Source: Membranipora membranacea
Taxonomy: Eukaryota > Bryozoa > Gymnolaemata > Cheilostomatida > Membraniporidae
NCBI GenBank assembly: GCA_914767715.1
Contig: OU612066.1
Coordinates: 13,151,001-13,215,000 of the forward strand
Length of the DNA stretch: 64,000 nt
Direction of reading: 5' to 3'
A program made the position numbers and the translations under genes. A model generated the notes under the pieces. That model was given only the letters and a program-made list of their open reading frames with translations. It had not been told where the DNA came from and ran no database searches. Below, one piece after another: positions 21,805 through 33,740 of the stretch (within the stretch, counting starts at the first letter, position 1; each line of letters opens with the position of its first letter).

Positions 21805-24800
21805 ATGCTTTTTTTCGGCCAGATCAAAAAATAGATTTGCTTCTAACTAACCTCATAAGGAGGAGCAACTCCTGCTCATCTCGAAACCGCAGACCGTTTG
21901 GCTCTGCGGCTTTTCGTTCTCCGTCAGCGTCCGTTTTACATAGGGCCACTTTTGCTATAGAAAAACATGCCAAACGGCAGCATCGAAAAAATAAATCTCT
22001 GTTGGATTCTTATCAAACTCCGTCCAGTTCAAGCTCTTATTGGCCTCATTCAACACGCCGAATATTGGAATCCTCGGATTAACAGGGGGGTCACAACGCT
22101 GACTTGAAAATCCAAAAATTATACCAAGGGAGGGTATCATGCTTTTTTTTCGGCCAGATCAGAAAATAGATTTGCTTCTAACTAACCTCATAAGGAGGAG
22201 CAACTCCTGCTCATCTCGAATCTGCAGACCGTTTGGCTCTGCGGCTTTTCGTTCTCCGTCAGCGTCCGTTTTAATTAGGGCCACTTTTGCTATAATAAAA
22301 CATGCCAAACGGCAGCATCGAGAAATTAAATCTCTGTTGGATTCTTATCAACCTCCGACCAGTTCAAGCTCTTATTGCCCTCATTCAACACGCCGAATAT
22401 TGGAATCTTCGGATTAACAGGGGGTCGCAACGCTGACTTGAAAATCCAAAAATTATACCTAGGGAGGGTATCATGCTTTTTTTTCGGCCAGATCAAAAAA
22501 TAGATTTGCTTCTAACTAACCTCATAAGGAGGAGCAACTCCTGCTCATCTCGAATCTGCAGACCGTTTGGCTCTGCGGCTTTTCGTTCTCCGTCAGCGTC
22601 CGTTTTAATTAGGGCCACTTTTGCAATAAAATACCATGCCAAACGGCAGCATCGAAAAATTAAACCTCTGTTGGATTCTTATCAAACTCCGACCAGTTCA
22701 AGCTCTTATTGCCCTCATTCAACACGCCGAATATTGGAATCCTCGGATTAACAGGGGGTCACAACGCTGACCTGAAAATCCAAAAATTATACCAAGGGAG
22801 GGTATCATGCTTTTTTTTCGGCCAGATCAGAAAATAGATTTGCTTCTAACTAACCTCATAAGGATGAGCAACTCCTGCTCATCTCGAATCTGCAGACCGT
22901 TTGGCTCTGCGGCTTTTCGTTCTCCGTCAGCGTCCGTTTTAATTAGGGCCACTTTTGCTATAAAAAAACATGCCAAACGGCAGCATCGAAAAATTAAATC
23001 TCTGTTGGATTCTTATCAAACTCCGACCAGTTCAAGCTCTTATTGCCCTCATTCAACACGCCGAATATTGGAGTCCTCGGATTAACAGGGGTGTCACAAT
23101 GCTGACTTGAAAATCCACAAATTATACCAAGGGAGGGTATCATGCTTTTTTTCGGCCAGATCAAAAAATAGATTTGCTTCTAACTAACCTCATAAGGAGG
23201 AGCAACTCCTGCTCATCTCGAATCTGCAGACCGTTTGGCTCTGCGGCTTTTCGTTCTCCGTCAGCGTCCGTTTTAATTAGGGCCACTTTTGCTATAAAAA
23301 AACATGCCAAACGGCAGCATCGAAACATTCAATATCTGTTGGATTCTTATCAAACTCCGACCAGTTCAAGCTCTTATTGCCCTCACTCAACACGCCGAAT
23401 ATTGGAAACTTCGGATTAACAGGGGGGTCACAACGCTGACTTGAAAATCCAAAAATTATACCAAGGGAGGGTATCATGCTTTTTTTTCGGCCAGATCAAA
23501 AAATAGATTTGCTTCTAACTAACCTCATAAGGAGGAGCAACTCCTGCTCATCTCGAAACCGCAGACCGTTTGGCTCTGCGGCTTTTCGTTCTCCGTCAGC
23601 GTCCGTTTTACATAGGGCCACTTTTGCTATAGAAAAACATGCCAAACGGCAGCATCGAAAAAATAAATCTCTGTTGGATTCTTATCAAACTCCGTCCAGT
23701 TCAAGCTCTTATTGGCCTCATTCAACACGCCGAATATTGGAATCCTCGGATTAACAGGGGGGTCACAACGCTGACTTGAAAATCCAAAAATTATACCAAG
23801 GGAGGGTATCATGCTTTTTTTCGGCCAGATCAGAAAATAGATTTGCTTCTAACTAACCTCATAAGGAGGAGCAACTCCTGCTCATCTCGAATCTGCAGAC
23901 CGTTTGGCTCTGCGGCTTTTCGTTCTCCGTCAGCGTCCGTTTTAATTAGGGCCACTTTTGCTATAATAAAACATGCCAAACGGCAGCATCGAGAAATTAA
24001 ATCTCTGTTGGATTCTTATCAACCTCCGACCAGTTCAAGCTCTTATTGCCCTCATTCAACACGCCGAATATTGGAATCTTCGGATTAACAGGGGGTCGCA
24101 ACGCTGACTTGAAAATCCAAAAATTATACCTAGGGAGGGTATCATGCTTTTTTTTCGGCCAGATCAAAAAATAGATTTGCTTCTAACTAACCTCATAAGG
24201 AGGAGCAACTCCTGCTCATCTCGAATCTGCAGACCGTTTGGCTCTGCGGCTTTTCGTTCTCCGTCAGCGTCCGTTTTAATTAGGGCCACTTTTGCAATAA
24301 AATACCATGCCAAACGGCAGCATCGAAAAATTAAACCTCTGTTGGATTCTTATCAAACTCCGACCAGTTCAAGCTCTTATTGCCCTCATTCAACACGCCG
24401 AATATTGGAATCCTCGGATTAACAGGGGGTCACAACGCTGACTTGAAAATCCAAAAATTATACCAAGGAAGGGTATCATGCTTTTTTTTCGGCCAGATCA
24501 AAGAATATATTTGCTTCTAACTAACCTCATAAGGAGGAGCAACTCCTGCTCATCTCGAATCTGCAGACCGTTTGGCTCTGCGGCTTTTCGTTCTCCGTCA
24601 GCGTCCATTTTAATTAGGGCCAATTTTGCTATAAAAAAACATGCCAAACGGCAGCATCGGAAAATTAAATCTCTGTTGGATTCTTATCAAACTCCGACCA
24701 GTTCAAGCTCTTATTGCCCTCACTCAACACGCCGAATATTGGAATCCTCGGACTAACAGGGGGGTCACAACGCTGACTTCAATATCCAAAAATTATACCA

Positions 24801-27062
24801 AGGGAGGGTATCATGCTTTTGTTTCGGCCAGATCAAAGAATAGATTTGCTTCTAACTAACCTCATAAGGAGGAGCAACTCCTGCTCATCTCGAATCTGCA
24901 GACCGTTTGGCTCTGCGGCTTTTCGTTCTCCGTCAGCGTCCGTTTTAATTAGGGCCACTTTTGCTATGAAAAAACATGCCAAACGGCAGCATCGAAAAAT
25001 TAATTCTCTGTTGGATTCTTATCAAACTCCGACCAGTTCAAGCTCTTATTGCCCTCATTCAACACGCCGAATATTGGAATCCTCGGATTAACAGGGGGGT
25101 CACAACGCTGACTTGAAAATCCAAAAATTATACCAAGGGAGGGTATCATGCTTTTTTTTCGGCCAGATCAAAAAATAGATTTGCTTCTAACTAACCTCAT
25201 AAGGAGGAGCAACTCCTGCTCATCTCGAATCTGCAGACCGTTTGGCTCTGCGGCCTTTCGTTCTCCGTCGGCGTCCGTTTTAATTAGGGCCACTTTTGCT
25301 ATAAAAAACATGCCAAGCGGCAGCATCGAGAAATTAAATCCCTGTTGGATTCTCATCAAACTCCGACCAGTTCAAGCTCTTATTGCCCTCATTCAACACG
25401 CCGAATATTGGAATCCTCGGATTAACAGGGGGTCACAACGCTGACTTGAAAATTCAAAAATTATACCAAGGGAGGGTATCATGCGTTTTTTTCGGCCAGA
25501 TCAAAAAATAGATTTGCTTGTAACTAACCTCATAAGGAGGAGCAACTCCTGCTCATCTCGAATCTGCAGAACATTTGGCTCTGCGGCTTTTCGTTCTCCG
25601 TCAGCGTCCGTTTTAATTAGGGCCACTTTTGCTATAAAAAAACATGCCAAACGGCAGCATCGAAAAATTAAATCTCTGTTGGATTCTTATCAAACTCCGA
25701 CCAGTTCAAGCTGTTATTGCCCTCATTCAACACGCCAAATATTGGAATCCTCGGATTAACAGGGGGGTCACAACGCTGACTTGATAATCCAAAAATTATA
25801 CCAAGGGAGGGTATCATGCTTTTTTTTCGGCCAGATCAAAAAATAGATTTGCCTCAAACTAACCTCATAAGGAGGAGCAACTCCTGCACATCTCGAATCT
25901 GCAGACCGTTTGGCTCTGCGGCTTCTCGTTCTCCATCAGCGTCCGTTTTAATTAGGGCAACTGTTGTTAAAAAAAAACATGCCAAACGGCAGCATCGAGA
26001 AATTAAATCTCTGGTGGATTCTTATCAAACTCCGACCAGTTCAAGCTCTTATTGCCGTCATTCAACACGCCGAATATTGGAATCCTCGGATTAACAGGGG
26101 GGTCACAGCGCTGACTTGAAAATCCAAAAATTATATCAAGGGAGGGTATCGTGCTTTTTTTTCGGCCAGATCAAAAAACAGATTTGCTTCTAAACAACCT
26201 CATAAGGAGGAGCAACTCCTGCTCATCTCGAATCTGCAGACCGTTTGGCTCTGCGGCTTTTCGTTCTCCGTCAGCGTCCGTTTTAATTAGGGCCACTTTT
26301 GCAATAAAATACCATGCCAAACGGCAGCATCGAAAAATTAAACCTCTGTTGGATTGTTATCGAACTCCGACCAGTTCAAGCTCTTATTGCCCTCATTCAA
26401 CACGCCGAATATTGGAATCCTCGGATTAACAGGGGGTCACAACGCTGACTTGAAAATCCAAAAATTATACCAAGGAAGGGTATCATGCTTTTTTTTCGGC
26501 CAGATCAAAGAATATATTTGCTTCTAACTAACCTCATAAGGAGGAGCAACTCCTGCTCATCTCGAATCTGCAGACCGTTTGGTTCTGCGGCTTTTCGTTC
26601 TCCGTCAGCGTCCATTTTAATTAGGGCCACTTTTGCTATGAAAAAACATGCCAAACGGCAGCATCGAAAAATTAATTCTCTGTTGGATTCTTATCAAACT
26701 CCGACCAGTTCAAGCCCTTATTGCCCTCATTCAACACGCCGAATATTGGAATCCTCGGATTAACAGGGGGGTCACAACGCTGACTTGAAAATCCAAAAAT
26801 TATACCAAGGGAGGGTATCATGCTTTTTTTTCGGCCAGATCAAAAAATAGATTTGCTTCTAACTAACCTCATAAGGAGAAGCAACTCCTGCTCATCTCGA
26901 ATCTGCAGACCGTTTGGCTCTGCGGCCTTTCGTTCTCCGTCGGCGTCCGTTTTAATTAGGGCCACTTTTGCTATAAAAAACATGCCAAGCGGCAGCATCG
27001 AGAAATTAAATCCCTGTTGGATTCTCATCAAACTCCGACCAGTTCAAGCTCTTATTGCCCTC
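20711..27062 (+). repeat. 20-monomer (6,686 bp) HOR, first copy
   Basis: From within unit 20467 to within unit 26820, this segment recurs 6,686 bp downstream with very few differences. Unit starts: 20802, 21136, 21470, 21805, 22139, 22473, 22807, 23142, 23476, 23811, 24144, 24478, 24813, 25148, 25481, 25816, 26151, 26485, 26820. It contains an internal pentamer echo (21805, 22139, 22473 repeated at 23476, 23811, 24144, shift about 1,671 bp) and one complete canonical hexamer (24478-26484). It ends where unit 26820 switches from h3 sequence to the tail of unit 20467 type, between about 27036 and 27063. Confidence 0.85.
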
Positions 27063-27396
27063 ACTCAACATGCCGAATATTAGAATCTTCGGATTAACAG
27101 GGGGGTCACAACGCTGACTTGAAAATCCAAAAATTATACCAAGGGAGGGTATCATGCTTTTTTGTCGGCCAGATCAAAAAATAGATTTGCTTCTAACTAA
27201 CCTCATAAGGAGGAGCAACTCCTGCTCATCTCGAAACCGCAGACCGTTTGGCTCTGCGGCTTTTCGTTCTCCGTCAGCGTCCGTCTTAATTAGGGCCACT
27301 TTTGCAACAAAAAAACATGCCAAACGGCAGCATCGAAAAATTAAATCCTGTTGGATTCTTATCAAACTCCCACCAGTTCAAGGTCTTATTGCCCTC
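27063..27396 (+). repeat. Extra 334 bp monomer at the 6,686 bp HOR junction
   Basis: The tail CACTCAACATGCC ... ATTAGAATCTTCGG occurs at 27062 and again at 27396, exactly 334 bp apart. Between them lies one unit (27154) of the CTTTTTTGTCGG type with AAGGTCTTATTG. The same tail is found at 20710 and was the recombination partner twice. This single unit is thus an extra copy produced by a second unequal exchange. Confidence 0.8.
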
Positions 27397-30300
27397 ACTC
27401 AACATGCCGAATATTAGAATCTTCGGATTAACAGGGGGGTCACAACGCTGACTTGAAAATCCAAAAATTATACCAAGGGAGGGTATCATGCTTTTTTGTC
27501 GGCCAGATCAAAAAATAGATTTGCTTCTAACTAACCTCATAAGGAGGAGCAACTCCTGCTCATCTCGAAACCGCAGACCGTTTGGCTCTGCGGCTTTTCG
27601 TTCTCCGTCAGCGTCCGTCTTAATTAGGGCCACTTTTGCAACAAAAAAACATGCCAAACGGCAGCATCGAAAAATTAAATCCTGTTGGATTCTTATCAAA
27701 CTCCCACCAGTTCAAGGTCTTATTGCCCTCATTCAACACGCCGAATATTGGAATCCTCAAATTAACAGGGTGGTCACAGCGCTGACTTGAAAATCCAAAA
27801 ATTATACCAAGGGAGGGTATCATGCTTTTTTTTCGGCCAGATCAAAAATAGATTTGCTTCTAACTAACCTCATAAGGATTAGCAACTCCTGCTCATCTCG
27901 AATCTGCAGACCGTTTGGCTTTGCGGCTTTTCGTTCTCCGTCAGCGTCCGTTTTAATTAGGGCCACTTTTGCTATAAAAAAACATGCCAAACGGCAGCAT
28001 CGAAAAATTAAATCTCTGTTGGATTCTTATCAAACTCCGTCCAGTTCAAGCTCTTATTGGCCTCATTCAACACGCCGAATATTGGAATCCTCGGATTAAC
28101 AGGGGGGTCACAACGCTGACTTGAAAATCCAAAAATTATACCAAGGGAGGGTATCATGCTTTTTTTTCGGCCAGATCAGAAAATAGATTTGCTTCTAACT
28201 AACCTCATAAGGAGGAGCAACTCCTGCTCATCTCGAATCTGCAGACCGTTTGGCTCTGCGGATTTTCGTTCTCCGTCAGCGTCCGTTTTAATTAGGGCCA
28301 CTTTTGCTATAAAAAAACATGCCAAACGGCAGCATCGAAAAATTAAATCTCTGTTGGATTCTTATCAAACTCCGACCAGTTCAAGCTCTTATTGCCCTCA
28401 TTCAACACGCCGAATATTGGAATCCTCGGATTAACAGGGGTGTCACAATGCTGACTTGAAAATCCACAAATTATACCAAGGGAGGGTATCATGCTTTTTT
28501 TCGGCCAGATCAAAAAATAGATTTGCTTCTAACTAACCTCATAAGGAGGAGCAACTCCTGCTCATCTCGAAACCGCAGACCGTTTGGCTCTGCGGCTTTT
28601 CGTTCTCCGTCAGCGTCCGTTTTACATAGGGCCACTTTTGCTATAGAAAAACATGCCAAACGGCAGCATCGAAAAAATAAATCTCTGTTGGATTCTTATC
28701 AAACTCCGTCCAGTTCAAGCTCTTATTGGCCTCATTCAACACGCCGAATATTGGAATCCTCGGATTAACAGGGGGGTCACAACGCTGACTTGAAAATCCA
28801 AAAATTATACCAAGGGAGGGTATCATGCTTTTTTTTCGGCCAGATCAGAAAATAGATTTGCTTCTAACTAACCTCATAAGGAGGAGCAACTCCTGCTCAT
28901 CTCGAATCTGCAGACCGTTTGGCTCTGCGGCTTTTCGTTCTCCGTCAGCGTCCGTTTTAATTAGGGCCACTTTTGCTATAATAAAACATGCCAAACGGCA
29001 GCATCGAGAAATTAAATCTCTGTTGGATTCTTATCAACCTCCGACCAGTTCAAGCTCTTATTGCCCTCATTCAACACGCCGAATATTGGAATCTTCGGAT
29101 TAACAGGGGGTCGCAACGCTGACTTGAAAATCCAAAAATTATACCTAGGGAGGGTATCATGCTTTTTTTTCGGCCAGATCAAAAAATAGATTTGCTTCTA
29201 ACTAACCTCATAAGGAGGAGCAACTCCTGCTCATCTCGAATCTGCAGACCGTTTGGCTCTGCGGCTTTTCGTTCTCCGTCAGCGTCCGTTTTAATTAGGG
29301 CCACTTTTGCAATAAAATACCATGCCAAACGGCAGCATCGAAAAATTAAACCTCTGTTGGATTCTTATCAAACTCCGACCAGTTCAAGCTCTTATTGCCC
29401 TCATTCAACACGCCGAATATTGGAATCCTCGGATTAACAGGGGGTCACAACGCTGACCTGAAAATCCAAAAATTATACCAAGGGAGGGTATCATGCTTTT
29501 TTTTCGGCCAGATCAGAAAATAGATTTGCTTCTAACTAACCTCATAAGGATGAGCAACTCCTGCTCATCTCGAATCTGCAGACCGTTTGGCTCTGCGGCT
29601 TTTCGTTCTCCGTCAGCGTCCGTTTTAATTAGGGCCACTTTTGCTATAAAAAAACATGCCAAACGGCAGCATCGAAAAATTAAATCTCTGTTGGATTCTT
29701 ATCAAACTCCGACCAGTTCAAGCTCTTATTGCCCTCATTCAACACGCCGAATATTGGAGTCCTCGGATTAACAGGGGTGTCACAATGCTGACTTGAAAAT
29801 CCACAAATTATACCAAGGGAGGGTATCATGCTTTTTTTCGGCCAGATCAAAAAATAGATTTGCTTCTAACTAACCTCATAAGGAGGAGCAACTCCTGCTC
29901 ATCTCGAATCTGCAGACCGTTTGGCTCTGCGGCTTTTCGTTCTCCGTCAGCGTCCGTTTTAATTAGGGCCACTTTTGCTATAAAAAAACATGCCAAACGG
30001 CAGCATCGAAACATTCAATATCTGTTGGATTCTTATCAAACTCCGACCAGTTCAAGCTCTTATTGCCCTCACTCAACACGCCGAATATTGGAAACTTCGG
30101 ATTAACAGGGGGGTCACAACGCTGACTTGAAAATCCAAAAATTATACCAAGGGAGGGTATCATGCTTTTTTTTCGGCCAGATCAAAAAATAGATTTGCTT
30201 CTAACTAACCTCATAAGGAGGAGCAACTCCTGCTCATCTCGAAACCGCAGACCGTTTGGCTCTGCGGCTTTTCGTTCTCCGTCAGCGTCCGTTTTACATA

Positions 30301-33300
30301 GGGCCACTTTTGCTATAGAAAAACATGCCAAACGGCAGCATCGAAAAAATAAATCTCTGTTGGATTCTTATCAAACTCCGTCCAGTTCAAGCTCTTATTG
30401 GCCTCATTCAACACGCCGAATATTGGAATCCTCGGATTAACAGGGGGGTCACAACGCTGACTTGAAAATCCAAAAATTATACCAAGGGAGGGTATCATGC
30501 TTTTTTTCGGCCAGATCAGAAAATAGATTTGCTTCTAACTAACCTCATAAGGAGGAGCAACTCCTGCTCATCTCGAATCTGCAGACCGTTTGGCTCTGCG
30601 GCTTTTCGTTCTCCGTCAGCGTCCGTTTTAATTAGGGCCACTTTTGCTATAATAAAACATGCCAAACGGCAGCATCGAGAAATTAAATCTCTGTTGGATT
30701 CTTATCAACCTCCGACCAGTTCAAGCTCTTATTGCCCTCATTCAACACGCCGAATATTGGAATCTTCGGATTAACAGGGGGTCGCAACGCTGACTTGAAA
30801 ATCCAAAAATTATACCTAGGGAGGGTATCATGCTTTTTTTTCGGCCAGATCAAAAAATAGATTTGCTTCTAACTAACCTCATAAGGAGGAGCAACTCCTG
30901 CTCATCTCGAATCTGCAGACCGTTTGGCTCTGCGGCTTTTCGTTCTCCGTCAGCGTCCGTTTTAATTAGGGCCACTTTTGCAATAAAATACCATGCCAAA
31001 CGGCAGCATCGAAAAATTAAACCTCTGTTGGATTCTTATCAAACTCCGACCAGTTCAAGCTCTTATTGCCCTCATTCAACACGCCGAATATTGGAATCCT
31101 CGGATTAACAGGGGGTCACAACGCTGACTTGAAAATCCAAAAATTATACCAAGGAAGGGTATCATGCTTTTTTTTCGGCCAGATCAAAGAATATATTTGC
31201 TTCTAACTAACCTCATAAGGAGGAGCAACTCCTGCTCATCTCGAATCTGCAGACCGTTTGGCTCTGCGGCTTTTCGTTCTCCGTCAGCGTCCATTTTAAT
31301 TAGGGCCAATTTTGCTATAAAAAAACATGCCAAACGGCAGCATCGGAAAATTAAATCTCTGTTGGATTCTTATCAAACTCTGACCAGTTCAAGCTCTTAT
31401 TGCCCTCACTCAACACGCCGAATATTGGAATCCTCGGACTAACAGGGGGGTCACAACGCTGACTTCAATATCCAAAAATTATACCAAGGGAGGGTATCAT
31501 GCTTTTGTTTCGGCCAGATCAAAGAATAGATTTGCTTCTAACTAACCTCATAAGGAGGAGCAACTCCTGCTCATCTCGAATCTGCAGACCGTTTGGCTCT
31601 GCGGCTTTTCGATCTCCGTCAGCGTCCGTTTTAATTAGGGCCACTTTTGCTATGAAAAAACATGCCAAACGGCAGCATCGAAAAATTAATTCTCTGTTGG
31701 ATTCTTATCAAACTCCGACCAGTTCAAGCTCTTATTGCCCTCATTCAACACGCCGAATATTGGAATCCTCGGATTAACAGGGGGGTCACAACGCTGACTT
31801 GAAAATCCAAAAATTATACCAAGGGAGGGTATCATGCTTTTTTTTCGGCCAGATCAAAAAATAGATTTGCTTCTAACTAACCTCATAAGGAGAAGCAACT
31901 CCTGCTCATCTCGAATCTGCAGACCGTTTGGCTCTGCGGCCTTTCGTTCTCCGTCGGCGTCCGTTTTAATTAGGGCCACTTTTGCTATAAAAAACATGCC
32001 AAGCGGCAGCATCGAGAAATTAAATCCCTGTTGGATTCTCATCAAACTCCGACCAGTTCAAGCTCTTATTGCCCTCATTCAACACGCCGAATATTGGAAT
32101 CCTCGGATTAACAGGGGGTCACAACGCTGACTTGAAAATTCAAAAATTATACCAAGGGAGGGTATCATGCGTTTTTTTCGGCCAGATCAAAAAATAGATT
32201 TGCTTGTAACTAACCTCATAAGGAGGAGCAACTCCTGCTCATCTCGAATCTGCAGAACATTTGGCTCTGCGGCTTTTCGTTCTCCATCAGCGTCCGTTTT
32301 AATTAGGGCCACTTTTGCTATAAAAAAACATGCCAAACGGCAGCATCGAAAAATTAAATCTCTGTTGGATTCTTATCAAACTCCGACCAGTTCAAGCTGT
32401 TATTGCCCTCATTCAACACGCCAAATATTGGAATCCTCGGATTAACAGGGGGGTCACAACGCTGACTTGATAATCCAAAAATTATACCAAGGGAGGGTAT
32501 CATGCTTTTTTTTCGGCCAGATCAAAAAATAGATTTGCCTCAAACTAACCTCATAAGGAGGAGCAACTCCTGCACATCTCGAATCTGCAGACCGTTTGGC
32601 TCTGCGGCTTCTCGTTCTCCATAAGCGTCCGTTTTAATTAGGGCAACTGTTGTTAAAAAAAAACATGCCAAACGGCAGCATCGAGAAATTAAATCTCTGG
32701 TGGATTCTTATCAAACTCCGACCAGTTCAAGCTCTTATTGCCGTCATTCAACACGCCGAATATTGGAATCCTCGGATTAACAGGGGGGTCACAGCGCTGA
32801 CTTGAAAATCCAAAAATTATATCAAGGGAGGGTATCGTGCTTTTTTTTCGGCCAGATCAAAAAACAGATTTGCTTCTAAACAACCTCATAAGGAGGAGCA
32901 ACTCCTGCTCATCTCGAATCTGCAGACCGTTTGGCTCTGCGGCTTTTCGTTCTCCGTCAGCGTCCGTTTTAATTAGGGCCACTTTTGCAATAAAATACCA
33001 TGCCAAACGGCAGCATCGAAAAATTAAACCTCTGTTGGATTGTTATCGAACTCCGACCAGTTCAAGCTCTTATTGCCCTCATTCAACACGCCGAATATTG
33101 GAATCCTCGGATTAACAGGGGGTCACAACGCTGACTTGAAAATCCAAAAATTATACCAAGGAAGGGTATCATGCTTTTTTTTCGGCCAGATCAAAGAATA
33201 TATTTGCTTCTAACTAACCTCATAAGGAGGAGCAACTCCTGCTCATCTCGAATCTGCAGACCGTTTGGTTCTGCGGCTTTTCGTTCTCCGTCAGCGTCCA

Positions 33301-33740
33301 TTTTAATTAGGGCCACTTTTGCTATGAAAAAACATGCCAAACGGCAGCATCGAAAAATTAATTCTCTGTTGGATTCTTATCAAACTCCGACCAGTTCAAG
33401 CCCTTATTGCCCTCATTCAACACGCCGAATATTGGAATCCTCGGATTAACAGGGGGGTCACAACGCTGACTTGAAAATCCAAAAATTATACCAAGGGAGG
33501 GTATCATGCTTTTTTTTCGGCCAGATCAAAAAATAGATTTGCTTCTAACTAACCTCATAAGGAGAAGCAACTCCTGCTCATCTCGAATCTGCAGACCGTT
33601 TGGCTCTGCGGCCTTTCGTTCTCCGTCGGCGTCCGTTTTAATTAGGGCCACTTTTGCTATAAAAAACATGCCAAGCGGCAGCATCGAGAAATTAAATCCC
33701 TGTTGGATTCTCATCAAACTCCGACCAGTTCAAGCTCTTA
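27397..33740 (+). repeat. 20-monomer (6,686 bp) HOR, second copy
   Basis: Unit starts 27488, 27822, 28156, 28491, 28825, 29159, 29493, 29828, 30162, 30497, 30830, 31164, 31499, 31834, 32167, 32502, 32837, 33171, 33506 repeat the first copy one for one. Differences I noticed: AACTCTGACC in 31164 against AACTCCGACC in 24478, TCGATCTCC against TCGTTCTCC in 31499/24813, AGGAGAAGC in 31834, CCATCAG against CCGTCAG in 32167/25481, CCATAAG against CCATCAG in 32502/25816, and GGACTCC in 33506. The near identity implies a recent duplication. Confidence 0.85.

Noticed and set aside
22620-22640. AATAAA in GCAATAAAATACC units as a polyadenylation signal
   Set aside because: It is a one-base variant of the A-rich TATA-like tract, without a transcript to terminate and without a consistent GT-rich element downstream.
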